Below are positions 1-8,539 of a stretch of DNA of 64,000 nt, piece by piece. Numbering within the stretch: the stretch's first letter is position 1; each line of letters begins with the position of its first letter. Below the pieces are notes generated by a model. The model was not told the origin of the DNA. It did not search any database and worked only from the letters and a program-made list of their open reading frames with translations. The translations under genes were made by a program, and so were the position numbers. The stretch lies in assembly GCF_021458635.1 (NCBI RefSeq), contig NZ_JAIRDQ010000011.1, forward strand, positions 205,496 to 269,495. Reading direction: 5' to 3'. This DNA is from Bradyrhizobium monzae (lineage in GTDB: Bacteria; Pseudomonadota; Alphaproteobacteria; Rhizobiales; Xanthobacteraceae).

Positions 1-1359
1 CAGCTCGACCTCGAGCGGGTAGACCCACTGGCCCGAGATCTTGATGAGATCGTCGGCGCGGCCGCGGAAGAAGTGAAAACCGTCGCTGTCACGAACAAAA
101 CGGTCGCCGGTGTAGATCCAGCCGCCCTCGCGGATGGTCTCTGCGGATTTGTCCGGCCGGTTCCAGTATAGCGGCGTGTTGGAATCGCCGCGCACCCACA
201 AAATGCCTTCCTCGTTGTCGCCGACGTCGCGGCCGTCTTTGTCGCGCAGCGCGACCTCGTAGCCGGGAACGCGCAAGCCCGCCGCGCCGAGCTTCTTCTG
301 CTCGGGGCGGTTGGAGAGGTAGATGTGCAGCACCTCGGTCGAGCCGAGGCCTTCGACGATCTCGAGGCCCGTGAGCGTTTTCCAGCCGTTGAAGACGTCG
401 GCCGAGAGCACTTCGGCCGCCGAGAGCGCCATGCGCAGCGACGAAAAGTTCGTCCTGTCCGCGCCCTCGGCCTTGGTCAACGAGGTGTAAAGCGTCGGCA
501 GACCGAAGAAGACCGTCGGCTTGTACTGCTCGATCGCGGCAAAGATCGATGCCGGCTTCGGCTGTCCCGGCAGCAGCAAAGTTGCCGCGCCCGCCGAGAA
601 CGGGAAGGTGACGGAATTGCCAAAGCCGTACGCGAAAAAGATCTTCGGCACGGAGAAGCAGATGTCGCTCGGTGCCAGCTTCAGGACGTTTTGTGCAAAA
701 GCGACCTCGCTATAGGCCATGTCGTGCTGGAGATGCACGATGCCCTTGGGCCGCCCGGTCGAGCCGGAGGAGTACATCCAGAACGCCATCTCGTTGCGAT
801 GCGTCGGCGCTTCGGCCAGCTCGGCAGCGAATTGCGAGAGCCAGTCCGCGGCAGTCATCGCCTTCGGCACCGCGTGATCGCCGACATCGCCATTGACGAC
901 GATCAGCGTGCGCAGCGCCGTGTCCTTGCAGGCCTCAGCATTGAAACGCGCGCAGAATTCGGCATCCGCCACCGCAACGGCGGCGCCGGAATCGGCGAGA
1001 TAGAATTGCAGCAGGTCCGGCGGTGTCAGCGTGTTGATCAGCAGCGGGACGAAGCCGGCGCGCACCGCACCGAAGAAGGCGGCGGGGTAGGCCGGCGTGT
1101 CGTCGAGGAACAGCAGCACGCGGTCGCCGCGCTTCAGGCCGAGCGACGCAAAGCCGTTGCCCCAGCGGCAAGCATCAGTGCAGAGCTCGGCATAGGTCCG
1201 CGTGCCCGCCGGGCCAACCAGCGCGAGCCTGTCGCTGCGGCCATTGGCGAGATTGTCGAACAGCACGCGGCTGGCGTTGTAGGTTTCCGGAACGGCAAAG
1301 CCGATCTCGCGAGCGCCCGCGCTGTCCGCGGGTACCTGGTCGCGTATCTCGTCGCTCAT
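1..1359 (-). CDS. Aromatic acid-CoA ligase (benzoate/4-hydroxybenzoate-CoA ligase type), 3'-truncated by window edge
   Basis: ATP-dependent ligase that would activate an aromatic carboxylic acid to its CoA thioester through an acyl-adenylate. The ATG at 1357-1359 reads MSDEIRDQVPADSAG and 453 codons are visible before the window edge. The ANL-superfamily P-loop SSGSTGRPKG is near residue 200, followed by IVHLQHDM. The last visible residues, DDLIKISGQWVYPLEVE, are the A8 hinge motif, so only the small C-terminal part is missing. The hinge wording and the Gly-rich loop match benzoate/4-hydroxybenzoate-CoA ligases better than acetyl-CoA synthetases. It overlaps the upstream FAD hydroxylase by 4 nt (ATGA), so the two are translationally coupled in one operon. 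The substrate is inferred as benzoate-like and cannot be fixed from sequence; salicylate or anthranilate are alternatives given the hydroxylase partner. Confidence 0.85.
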   Translation of the reverse strand, partial: MSDEIRDQVPADSAGAREIGFAVPETYNASRVLFDNLANGRSDRLALVGPAGTRTYAELCTDACRWGNGFASLGLKRGDRVLLFLDDTPAYPAAFFGAVRAGFVPLLINTLTPPDLLQFYLADSGAAVAVADAEFCARFNAEACKDTALRTLIVVNGDVGDHAVPKAMTAADWLSQFAAELAEAPTHRNEMAFWMYSSGSTGRPKGIVHLQHDMAYSEVAFAQNVLKLAPSDICFSVPKIFFAYGFGNSVTFPFSAGAATLLLPGQPKPASIFAAIEQYKPTVFFGLPTLYTSLTKAEGADRTNFSSLRMALSAAEVLSADVFNGWKTLTGLEIVEGLGSTEVLHIYLSNRPEQKKLGAAGLRVPGYEVALRDKDGRDVGDNEEGILWVRGDSNTPLYWNRPDKSAETIREGGWIYTGDRFVRDSDGFHFFRGRADDLIKISGQWVYPLEVEL

Positions 1360-2510
1360 GCCGTAGCCTCGCCGTCCGCGTCTCCGCCGTTCTTCGCGGC
1401 CTCGTATTGCGCCATGAAGGTTGGCGACATGTGGCGCAGACGTGCATCGTCGATGCGGCCGGAGCGGGTGATGTAGCTATAGGCGAAATCCATCAGGCCG
1501 AGCTGCATGTGCTGGGCAAAGTGCTCGTACCAGAAGGCGCTCGTGCGCGCGGCGTTGACGAGCTTCTGCACCACCGGCTTGCGCGCCGCCTGGTAGCGAT
1601 GCAGTGCGGTCGTCAGATGCGCATCCGATTCCAGCGCCTTGATCAGCGCGATCGCATCCTCGATCGCGAGCCGCGTGCCTGAGCCGATCGAGAAATGTGC
1701 CGAGTGCAGCGCATCGCCGATCAGCACCATGTTCTTGAACGACCAGTGCTCGTTCCAGACCCAGGGAAAATTGCGCCAGACCGATTTGTTGGAGACCAGG
1801 CAGTGGCCGCCGAGCGTATCGGCAAAAACCTCCTCACAGACGCCCTTGGACTGCTCGACGTCCTTGTAGGCGAAGCCATAGGCCTGCCAGGTCGCATGAT
1901 CGCACTCGACCAGGAAGGTGCTCATGTTCGGCGAGTAGCGGTAGTGGTGCGCGTTGAAGGCGCCGCGGTCGGTCTTCACGAACGTCTGCGACAGCGTGTC
2001 GAAGCGCTTTGAGGTGCCGTACCAGACGAATTTGTTGGAAGAGTAGGATAGCGAGGTGCCGAAATCGCCCTCGTAGGCGCGGCGCACCAGCGAATTCAAG
2101 CCATCGGAGGCGACGATCAGATCGTGGCCGTTGAGCTGGTCGATCGTTTGGATCTGGGTGTCGAAGCGCGCCGTGACGCCGGCATCGAGCGCGCGCTGCT
2201 GCAGGAACTGCAGGAGCTCGAGCCGGCCGATCGAAGAGAAGCCGACGCCATCGATGGCGACGCTGTCGCCGCCATGGTTCAGCGTGATGTTCTCCCAGCT
2301 CTCCATATGCGGCGCGATCGCATCGACCGTCTCGGGGTCGTCGGCGCGCAGGAACTCCAGAGCCTGGTCGGAGAACACGACGCCAAAGCCCCAGGTCGCG
2401 TCGGCCGGGTTCTGTTCGAACAGGTCGACTTGATCCTCGGGGTGACGTTTCTTCCAGAGATAGGCGAAGTAGAGCCCACCGGGCCCCCCGCCAATCACGG
2501 CGATCCGCAA
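1356..2510 (-). CDS. FAD-dependent aromatic hydroxylase (salicylyl-/aminobenzoyl-CoA monooxygenase-like)
   Basis: Flavoprotein monooxygenase of 384 aa that probably hydroxylates an aromatic ring, perhaps as a CoA thioester because it is coupled to an aryl-CoA ligase. The N-terminal Rossmann motif GGGPGGLYFAYLWKK (residues 7-21) binds FAD, and the second FAD motif GDALHSAHFSIGSGTRLAIEDA is at about 280-300. The length fits single-domain hydroxylases. Related 2-aminobenzoyl-CoA monooxygenase/reductases and some salicylyl-CoA hydroxylases carry an extra Old-Yellow-Enzyme domain, which is absent here. The start is TTG at 2508-2510, preceded by GGGAGG at a normal spacing; no ATG lies nearby in frame. 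The stop overlaps the ligase start by 4 nt. The operator-like promoter upstream suggests effector-controlled expression. The substrate is inferred only. Confidence 0.82.
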   Translation of the reverse strand: MRIAVIGGGPGGLYFAYLWKKRHPEDQVDLFEQNPADATWGFGVVFSDQALEFLRADDPETVDAIAPHMESWENITLNHGGDSVAIDGVGFSSIGRLELLQFLQQRALDAGVTARFDTQIQTIDQLNGHDLIVASDGLNSLVRRAYEGDFGTSLSYSSNKFVWYGTSKRFDTLSQTFVKTDRGAFNAHHYRYSPNMSTFLVECDHATWQAYGFAYKDVEQSKGVCEEVFADTLGGHCLVSNKSVWRNFPWVWNEHWSFKNMVLIGDALHSAHFSIGSGTRLAIEDAIALIKALESDAHLTTALHRYQAARKPVVQKLVNAARTSAFWYEHFAQHMQLGLMDFAYSYITRSGRIDDARLRHMSPTFMAQYEAAKNGGDADGEATA

Positions 2511-2527
2511 ATTCGGCCTCCCTAATT

Positions 2528-2559
2528 GACAGTATACTTACTATCTCAGGGTAGACTAA
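2528..2559 (-). promoter_or_regulatory. Promoter with overlapping palindromic operator for the hydroxylase/ligase operon
   Basis: On the minus strand there is TTAGTC (2559-2554), a 17-nt spacer, then TATACT (2536-2531), a plausible -35/-10 pair. An 18-bp imperfect palindrome GAYAGTA-N4-TACTGTC (2528-2545) covers the -10 box and lies 18 nt upstream of the TTG start. Placement and shape suit a MarR- or TetR-type repressor. No regulator gene is adjacent inside the window. Confidence 0.5.
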
Positions 2560-2699
2560 TGGGCTCCGACCGCCCACGCCAGCGGAATTATCGGCATGCG
2601 TGATGCGCCGCAGCTCGGCCGCGGGCACCCGCATTGCGTGTGCCCGAAACCATCAGCTGCGAATCTTAGCCAAAGCGCGCCGGATTAGCCACCCGGACG

Positions 2700-2915
2700 T
2701 CAGACGCAGCGCTTCACGTAGACCCCGTTCACCAGCACCCTGGTACAGCGGACCACGGGAACCGGCTTGCGGACGACCACGGCCCCGTTCGGTCCAGCGC
2801 AGCCGGCGCGATAGACGCCGCGGGCGCATACCACAGCATTGGCATCAGACGACTCGAAGGTCATGGTCGCCGCGAAGGCGAGCAGCGCGGAAGCGATAAG
2901 CAGGAATGCACGCAT
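2700..2915 (-). CDS. Small secreted cysteine-containing protein
   Basis: A 71-aa protein of unknown function. Residues 1-27 form a Sec signal peptide (charged start, hydrophobic ALLAFAATM core, likely cleavage after SSDANA). The mature part of about 44 residues has four cysteines (CARGVYRAGC ... RCTRVLVNGVYVKRC), probably two disulfides in the periplasm. The closing phrase CTRVLVNGVYVKRCV recurs in short exported proteins of rhizobia, from my recollection of the group. ATG at 2913-2915 has GGGAGAAAGAC upstream as ribosome binding site. It stands alone between the aromatic operon and the next minus-strand gene. Confidence 0.7.
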   Translation of the reverse strand: MRAFLLIASALLAFAATMTFESSDANAVVCARGVYRAGCAGPNGAVVVRKPVPVVRCTRVLVNGVYVKRCV

Positions 2916-3033
2916 GTCTTTCTCCCGGTCTTGTCGTGATTGAAATCGGATGTCGGCAAAGGATTAGCGGAAGAGGCGCGCGACAATTCACGGGCGCCGC
3001 CCACCATCGATGGCAGCGTGAGCTGCGCGTGGC

Positions 3034-3876
3034 TTATCGCGCGGTGAACGGCGCGAGCACCTCCTTGCAGCCGGGCGAGAGCGATGCCGCGTTGCTGGCG
3101 ATGCATTGCACGATACGGCCGCCACCGGGTTGGACGCCGGCGCAGAGCGTGCGGATGTCGGCGCTGCAGGCAGAGCGAACGATGAACAGCTCTTCACGCG
3201 GCCGCAGCGGGCGCAGGACGATCACGGCGGGCGCGGCCGCCGGTGCTGCTCCGGCAGCCGGTGCTGCGCCAGCCGCAGGCGCTGCGGTCGCGCCGCCGCC
3301 AGCCGCAGCGGTTATGGCCTTCTCGCAAGCCGGCGAAACCTTGGCCTTGTTCTTCTCCAGGCATTCGAGCGCAGGTGCGCCGCCAGGTGGCACGCTGGCG
3401 CAGACCTTGGGATAATCGGCGCGGCATGCGCTCTTGACCGCAGCAATCTGCGCGCTGCCCGGCTTCCTGGCCGCTGCCGCTTTCGGAGCGGCCTCTGCGG
3501 CAGGCTTCGCCGCCGGCTCGGCTGCGGGTGCCGCCTCGGTCTTTGCGGGTTCGGATTTGGCAGGTTCAGATTTGGCAGGTTCAGATTTGGCCGGAGCCGC
3601 CTCGGTCTTGGGTGCCGCAGCCGGCTCGACTGCTCGAACCGCGCTCTGGCATCCCGCCGACAAGCTCGACATGTGGCTCTGCAGACATTGATACGCCTCC
3701 ACTCCGCCTGGCGTCACGCTCGAACAGTGCGCCATGAAATCCGAGCGGCATGCGGAGCGGATTGCGCTCTTCTGTGCCTCGGTCGGCGCTTGCGCGAATG
3801 CGCTTGTTGCAGTTGCGAACAGTGCTGCGGCGAGCAACGCGTGACGCGTTGATGCATGTTTCGACGTGTTGAACAT
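3034..3876 (-). CDS. Exported protein with three cysteine-rich GLG1-like repeats and an Ala-Pro linker
   Basis: A 280-aa protein whose start I place at ATG 3874-3876 (MFNTSKHASTRH), since a signal peptide follows directly, ending at about ATSAFAQ; an in-frame start 60 nt upstream would only add residues before it. The mature protein has three copies of the pattern SAC-x2-D-x4-C-x3-PGG-x5-C-x11-C, which resembles the cysteine-rich GLG1 repeat. Linkers are rich in Ala, Pro, Lys and Glu, with four tandem AK(S/T)EP units after the first domain and an AAPAAG repeat after the second. Likely periplasmic or cell-envelope, with disulfide-stabilised domains. Molecular role unknown. Confidence 0.75.
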   Translation of the reverse strand: MFNTSKHASTRHALLAAALFATATSAFAQAPTEAQKSAIRSACRSDFMAHCSSVTPGGVEAYQCLQSHMSSLSAGCQSAVRAVEPAAAPKTEAAPAKSEPAKSEPAKSEPAKTEAAPAAEPAAKPAAEAAPKAAAARKPGSAQIAAVKSACRADYPKVCASVPPGGAPALECLEKNKAKVSPACEKAITAAAGGGATAAPAAGAAPAAGAAPAAAPAVIVLRPLRPREELFIVRSACSADIRTLCAGVQPGGGRIVQCIASNAASLSPGCKEVLAPFTAR

Positions 3877-4025
3877 CTGGGTGAATTCCTGCCCTGTCGG
3901 CAAAGCCGATGATTTAATCAAAAGTGATGCTGGCAATCGTCGCGGGTGATGCCGCGTGCAGCATCATTCGCCGCCGCGAGCTCTACCGCAAGTAGATATT
4001 ACGTTCGGAATTGCGACGTAACTTA

Positions 4026-4101
4026 GAGCATGATCCGGAAAAGGGTGCAGCGGCTTTTCCTCGCGACAAACGTGGAACGCGTTCGCGCGGAGATCATGCT
4101 C
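4026..4101. repeat. Intergenic palindromic repeat, GAGCATGATC type
   Basis: Ends form a perfect 10-bp inverted repeat: GAGCATGATC at 4026-4035 and GATCATGCTC at 4092-4101, enclosing the segment CGGAAAAGGGTGCAGCGG. I recognise this as an intergenic repeat family widespread in Bradyrhizobium. It lies between two minus-strand genes and could act as an mRNA end structure. Confidence 0.75.
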
Positions 4102-4114
4102 AAACTATGCGTCG

Positions 4115-5116
4115 TTACAGCTTGACCATGCGCTTGCCGCGGTTCTCGCCGGCGAGCAGTCCGATCAGCGCCTTCGGCGTGTTCTGCAATCCGTCGATGA
4201 TGTCCTCCTGCACCTTCAGCTTGCCGGCCTTGACCCAGGCCTGGAGCTCGGCGAGCGCGCGCTGGCTCTCCTTCATGTAGTCCATCACGATGAAGCCCTG
4301 CATGACGAGCCGCTTCACCACGATCAGGCCGGGCACGCCGCGCGGGCCGTGCGCCGACGGCGCGCCGTCATATTGCGAGATCGCACCGCAACAGGCGATG
4401 CGGCCGTAATTGTTCATCTGCGGGATGCAGGCTTCGAGGATGTCGCCGCCGACATTGTCAAAGTAGACGTCGATGCCCTTTGGTGCGGCCGCGCGCAGCG
4501 CCTTGAACACCGCGCCATCCTTGTAGTCGACCGCGGCATCGAAGCCGAGCTCGGAGGTCAGCCAGTGGCATTTGTCGGCACCGCCGGCGATGCCGATGAC
4601 GCGGCATCCCTTGATCTTGGCGATCTGGCCGACGATCGAGCCGACCGAACCTGCTGCGGCCGAGACCACGACGGTCTCGCCTTCCCTGGGCTTGCCGACC
4701 TCGAGCAGGCCGAAATAGGCGGTGAGGCCAGCGATGCCGAACACGCTGAGCAGGTGCGTCATCGGATCGAGCTTCGGCATTTTCGTCAAATGCTTTGCCG
4801 GCACAGCGGCGAACTCCTGCCAACCGGTGTCGCCGAACACGATGTCGCCCGGCGCAAGCTCCGGCGCTTTCGAGCTGATGACCTCGGCAATGGCGCCGCC
4901 GGCCATCACGCTGTTTGCCTCCACGGCTGAACGATAGGTCGCGCCGTGCATCCAGGCGCGGTTGGCGGCGTCGAGCGAGATGTAACGCACGCGCAGCAAG
5001 GCTTCGCCAGCTTTTGGCTCTGGCATCCCAGCATCGACCATCTTGAAATGCTCAGGACCGAGCTTGCCGCTCGGCTTTTCCACCAGAAGAATTTGACGAT
5101 TGACGCTTCCGGTCAT
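4115..5116 (-). CDS. NADP-dependent oxidoreductase (MDR superfamily, CurA/leukotriene B4 dehydrogenase-like)
   Basis: Zinc-independent medium-chain reductase of 333 aa, the usual family length. These enzymes reduce the alpha-beta double bond of enones or related aldehydes using NADPH in the cytosol. The nucleotide-binding loop VSAAAGSVGSIVGQIAKIKG is at about residues 149-168. The N-terminal text KPSGKLGPEHFKMVDAGMPEPKAGEALLRVRYISLD matches the CurA/PTGR subgroup, and FDNVGGDILEACIPQMNNYGRIACCGAISQYD is the family signature near 220-250. The zinc-binding cysteines of alcohol dehydrogenases are absent. It is single-gene, divergent from the symporter at 5327. Natural substrate unknown. Confidence 0.9.
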   Translation of the reverse strand: MTGSVNRQILLVEKPSGKLGPEHFKMVDAGMPEPKAGEALLRVRYISLDAANRAWMHGATYRSAVEANSVMAGGAIAEVISSKAPELAPGDIVFGDTGWQEFAAVPAKHLTKMPKLDPMTHLLSVFGIAGLTAYFGLLEVGKPREGETVVVSAAAGSVGSIVGQIAKIKGCRVIGIAGGADKCHWLTSELGFDAAVDYKDGAVFKALRAAAPKGIDVYFDNVGGDILEACIPQMNNYGRIACCGAISQYDGAPSAHGPRGVPGLIVVKRLVMQGFIVMDYMKESQRALAELQAWVKAGKLKVQEDIIDGLQNTPKALIGLLAGENRGKRMVKL

Positions 5117-5326
5117 GGCGTTCCCTCTCTGATTGCTTGACGGTTATTGATGCAGCTGCAGCCAAGAAAACGAGCAAGCCGCATTCGTTGTGCGCTGCAT
5201 GAAGGCTAGATCGCTGCATTCCGTTTCGCAACGGGAACATCCGGCTCGCGCGACCGCACGCAATGCGTGTTGCGTCGCTGTCATATCTGCGACATCATGA
5301 AGCGGCCGGTGTCGTGGGGGTCATTG

Positions 5327-6622
5327 ATGTCGAACAGGTTCACGCAATACATTTTAGGCGCGATGGTGCTGGGCATCATCATGGGCTCGGCGATCTACAA
5401 TTTCCTGCCCGATACGCGGGGCGACTGGGCCTCGTCCATCAACCTGATCGCCGTGATCTTCCTGCGCCTGATCAAGATGATCATCGCGCCGCTGGTGTTT
5501 GCGACCCTGGTCGGCGGCATCGCCCATATGGGTTCGGGCTCCAAGCTCGGCCGCATCTTCGCCAAGACCATGGGCTGGTTCGTCAGCGCCTCCTTCGTGT
5601 CGCTGATGCTCGGCCTCGTCATGGTCAACCTGCTCCAGCCCGGCGCGAACTTCCCCGGCACGCTGCCTGACAAGGCGCAGTCGACCGGCCTGCCGGTCTC
5701 CGCCTTCTCGATCGAGAAATTCCTGACCCATCTGATCCCGACCTCGATCGCGGACGCGATGGCGCAGAACGAGATCCTCCAGATCGTGATCTTCGCGGTG
5801 TTCTTCTCGGTGGCCATGGGTGCGCTGCCGGAGCGCTCCAAGCAGATTCTGTCGCTGATCGACGACCTCGGACACATCATGCTCAAGGTGACGAGCTATG
5901 TGATGCTGTTCGCGCCGTTCGCGGTCTGGGCCGCCATCACTGCGACGGTCGCCAAGAACGGCCTGCTGGTGCTCTGGAAGCTCATCGTGTTCATGGGCGG
6001 CTTCTATCTTTCGCTCTTCATCCTCTGGGGCATCCTGGTGGCCGTCGGCTTCATCGTGATCGGGCCGCGCTACAGCCATCTGCTCAGGCTGATCCGCGAG
6101 CCGCTGATGATCGCGTTCTCCACCGCGAGCTCGGAAGCGGCCTATCCGAAGACGCTGGAAGGGCTGAACAAGTTCGGTGCCTCGTCGCGGATCTCGAGCT
6201 TCGTGCTGCCGCTCGGCTATTCCTTCAATCTCGACGGCACGATGATGTACTGCACCTTCGCGAGCATCTTCATCGCGCAGAGCTATCACATCGACATGCC
6301 GCTCGGCACGCAGCTCGCGATGCTGGCGACGCTGATGATCACCTCGAAGGGCGTCGCCGGCGTGCCGCGCGCCTCCCTCGTCGTGATCGCCTCGACGCTG
6401 TCGCAGTTCAACATCCCCGAAGCGGGCCTGCTGATGATCATGGGCATCGACACCTTCCTCGACATGGGCCGCAGCGCCACCAACGTGATCGGCAACACGC
6501 TGGCGACCTCGGTCGTGGCGAAGTGGGAAGGCGAGCTCGGGCCCGAGCACGCGATGGGACCGGGCGATGCCGTGCCGGGCGACATGGTGCCGGGCGAAGT
6601 GCCCGCGATGGCCGGCCACTGA
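5327..6622 (+). CDS. Dicarboxylate/amino acid:cation symporter (DAACS, DctA/GltP family)
   Basis: Inner-membrane secondary transporter of 431 aa importing a dicarboxylate or acidic amino acid with Na+ or H+. ATG 5327-5329 is chosen because GGGGG lies 6 nt upstream and MSNRFTQYILGAMVLGI starts the first membrane segment; an in-frame start 60 nt earlier adds a Cys-rich stretch atypical of the family. Conserved hairpin and substrate regions are visible: AFSTASSEAAYP (serine-rich re-entrant loop), FNLDGTMMY, and DMGRSATNVIGN near residues 380-392. The C-terminal tail is rich in Gly, Pro and Met. The binding-protein gene starts 12 nt downstream, so the two may be co-transcribed although they belong to different transporter classes. 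Confidence 0.9.
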   Translation: MSNRFTQYILGAMVLGIIMGSAIYNFLPDTRGDWASSINLIAVIFLRLIKMIIAPLVFATLVGGIAHMGSGSKLGRIFAKTMGWFVSASFVSLMLGLVMVNLLQPGANFPGTLPDKAQSTGLPVSAFSIEKFLTHLIPTSIADAMAQNEILQIVIFAVFFSVAMGALPERSKQILSLIDDLGHIMLKVTSYVMLFAPFAVWAAITATVAKNGLLVLWKLIVFMGGFYLSLFILWGILVAVGFIVIGPRYSHLLRLIREPLMIAFSTASSEAAYPKTLEGLNKFGASSRISSFVLPLGYSFNLDGTMMYCTFASIFIAQSYHIDMPLGTQLAMLATLMITSKGVAGVPRASLVVIASTLSQFNIPEAGLLMIMGIDTFLDMGRSATNVIGNTLATSVVAKWEGELGPEHAMGPGDAVPGDMVPGEVPAMAGH

Positions 6623-6634
6623 CGGGAGTGCGGC

Positions 6635-7555
6635 ATGCGCCCTTTGACGGCGATTTCGGGCGGCCTGTTTCTGGCAGCATGTCTGCTGGCAACGGGCGCC
6701 TCCGCCCAGACCGGCGGCAGCGAAGGGCTTAGCCCAACGCTGCTCGCCATCAAGAACGCCCATACCGTGCGGCTCGGCTATCGCGAAAGCTCGCCGCCGT
6801 TCTCCTTCCTCGACCAGGCCAATCGTCCGATCGGCTACAGCCTCGAACTCTGCGAGGCGATCGTCGAGGAGATCGGCGTCGAGGTCGATGATCCCAATCT
6901 GAAGATCGACTACGTCAAGGTCACCTCGGACGATCGCATCGACGCCGTGCTCCAGAACAAGATCGACCTGGAATGCGGCTCGACCACGGCCAATTCCGAG
7001 CGTGGCAAGCGCGTCGCCTTCTCGCCGCTGATGTTCGTCGCAGGCACCAAGCTGATGGTGCCGAAGGCGTCCAGCGTCCAGTCGCTGACCGATCTGAAGG
7101 GCAAGACCATCGTGGTGACGAAGGGCACCACCAACGAGCAGGCAATCCAGGCGGCCGACAAGAAGTTGTCGCTGGGGCTGAACATCGCCGTCGGCGCCGA
7201 CCACGAGCAGTCGTACCAGATGCTGGTCGACGGCAAGGCAGACGCCTTCGCGACCGACGATATTCTGCTCTCGGGCCTGATCGTCCGCCACAAGTCGCAG
7301 GACAAGTTCCGCGTCACCGGCGACTATCTGTCCTACGATCCCTACGGCATCATGTTCCGCAAGGGCGAGCCGCAATTGTCAGCCGTGGTCGATCGTACCT
7401 TCCGCAAGCTCGGCTCCAACCACGACCTCGTGCCGCTGTACAACAAATGGTTCACCGCGCGGATGCCGACCGGTGAGCGGATGAACGTGCCGATCTCGCT
7501 GCAGCTGGAAGAAGCGTTTAAAGCGATGGACGATTCCGCAAGCGCGAATAATTAG
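6635..7555 (+). CDS. Amino-acid-type ABC transporter substrate-binding protein (SBP_bac_3)
   Basis: Periplasmic solute-binding protein of 306 aa. A signal peptide (residues 1-25, ending ATGASAQ) precedes the family-3 fold. Typical features are VRLGYRESSPPFSFLDQANRPIGYSLELCEAIVEEIG near residue 45, DLECGSTTANSERGKRVAFSPLMF near 110, and KGKTIVVTKGTTNEQ near 155. Binding proteins of this kind take up amino acids such as glutamate or aspartate. No permease or ATPase follows; instead the gene lies 12 nt after a DAACS symporter with which it may share substrates. An ABC partner would have to be encoded elsewhere. Confidence 0.88.
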   Translation: MRPLTAISGGLFLAACLLATGASAQTGGSEGLSPTLLAIKNAHTVRLGYRESSPPFSFLDQANRPIGYSLELCEAIVEEIGVEVDDPNLKIDYVKVTSDDRIDAVLQNKIDLECGSTTANSERGKRVAFSPLMFVAGTKLMVPKASSVQSLTDLKGKTIVVTKGTTNEQAIQAADKKLSLGLNIAVGADHEQSYQMLVDGKADAFATDDILLSGLIVRHKSQDKFRVTGDYLSYDPYGIMFRKGEPQLSAVVDRTFRKLGSNHDLVPLYNKWFTARMPTGERMNVPISLQLEEAFKAMDDSASANN

Positions 7556-7580
7556 CGCATGTGCGACGAGCGCCGCTGCA

Positions 7581-7718
7581 CCCTCTCCCCCTGTGAGGGA
7601 GGGTGGCTTCGCGCAGCGAAGCCGGGTGAGGGGTCTCTATCCTCACGAGCAGTCTTGTGAATGGAGAGAACCGCTCATCCGGCGCTTCGCGCCACCTTCT
7701 CCCGCAAGGGGAGAAGGG
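7581..7718. repeat. REP-like intergenic repeat (CTCTCCC/GGGAGAG family)
   Basis: Composed of CCCTCTCCCCCTGTGAGGGAGGG and CTTCTCCCGCAAGGGGAGAAGG style hairpins flanking a GCTTCGCGCAGCGAAGC stem. The same family occurs at 43964-44080. It lies between convergent genes and may terminate both. Confidence 0.7.
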
Positions 7719-7735
7719 TTGGCAGCGCGCGACGC

Positions 7736-8539
7736 TCAGTGTTCTTCCCCAAATACCCGATCCAGCGCGGCGTCATACGTCGCCTGCACCAGCTCCGGAT
7801 GCAGCTTCCCCAGCGCTTCCATCATCACGCCGGAATTGATCTCGAGCACGCGCCACTCGCCATCGACACGGACCACATCAATGGACGCGAAGGCGATGCC
7901 GATTGCGTCTGCCGCATCGATCGCGAGCTTGACGCAGGCCGCGCGGACCTCGCCATCCTCCAGCAGCACAGGCTTTGCGCCGGCGTCGAGATTGTGCCGC
8001 CAATCCGAGCCACGCTGTTTGCTGTAGACGATGCGGGGCTCATCATCGAGCAGGATCACACGGACCTCGTCCTCGATTTCGACGTAAGGCGAGACCACGA
8101 GCCCTGTGCTCATCGAGAAGACTTCGCCGGCCGCGTGGTCGAGCTCCGTCTCCGTCGTCACCCTGAAGACCGATCGCCCCGACGTTCCCTCGTTGGGCTT
8201 CACCACCACGCCCTGCGGATTGTCGTGAAGCAATCCAAGCATGGCCTCTCGCCAGGTGGCATCAACAACATTGCTGCCCAGCTTCGGGTTGAGGAAGAGG
8301 TGATGCGGGATGCAGGGCACGCGCTGAAGCGCCAGCACTTCGGCGGTCGCGGATTTGTCGTTGGCGAGGCGATGCGCAATCGCGCTGTTGAGGCCGATGT
8401 CGTAGCCGAAGGCGAAGCGGCGCATCTCGCCACGGCGCATCGCGATCAGCCATCCATCGGCGCGGACATCGACGTCGATGCCACGGCGCGCGCCATAGCG
8501 GCTGATGGCTTGGACGAATATTCGTTCACTGCTTGCCAT
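7736..8539 (-). CDS. ATP-grasp domain protein (RimK-like)
   Basis: A 267-aa cytosolic ATP-dependent carboxylate-amine ligase-like protein. Residues from about 100 to 250 carry ATP-grasp features: GVVVKPNEGTSGRSVFRV (ATP-binding lysine and glycine loop), VSPYVEIEDEVRVILLDDEPRIVYSKQRGSDWRHNL (central grasp region), and SIDVVRVDGEWRVLEINSGVMME, whose E and N match the Mg2+ ligands of the family. The N-terminal 80 residues form a preceding alpha/beta domain. Substrates are not evident; related proteins ligate amino acids to peptides or proteins. It stands alone, and its 5' region carries an Irr/ICE-like palindrome (8609-8619). Confidence 0.8.
   Translation of the reverse strand: MASSERIFVQAISRYGARRGIDVDVRADGWLIAMRRGEMRRFAFGYDIGLNSAIAHRLANDKSATAEVLALQRVPCIPHHLFLNPKLGSNVVDATWREAMLGLLHDNPQGVVVKPNEGTSGRSVFRVTTETELDHAAGEVFSMSTGLVVSPYVEIEDEVRVILLDDEPRIVYSKQRGSDWRHNLDAGAKPVLLEDGEVRAACVKLAIDAADAIGIAFASIDVVRVDGEWRVLEINSGVMMEALGKLHPELVQATYDAALDRVFGEEH

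Noticed and set aside
325..1476. A 383-aa plus-strand frame over the CoA-ligase gene
   Set aside because: It is antisense to the ligase, which has clear ANL motifs; arginine-rich shadow.
5354..7375. A 673-aa minus-strand open frame across the symporter and binding-protein genes
   Set aside because: It is antisense to two well-supported genes, has His/Asp/Arg-rich random composition and no domain; it is a shadow from GC-rich codon bias.
7556..7740. Intrinsic terminators with T-tracts in the REP-like repeats
   Set aside because: The hairpins are present but no run of T follows; recorded as repeats instead.
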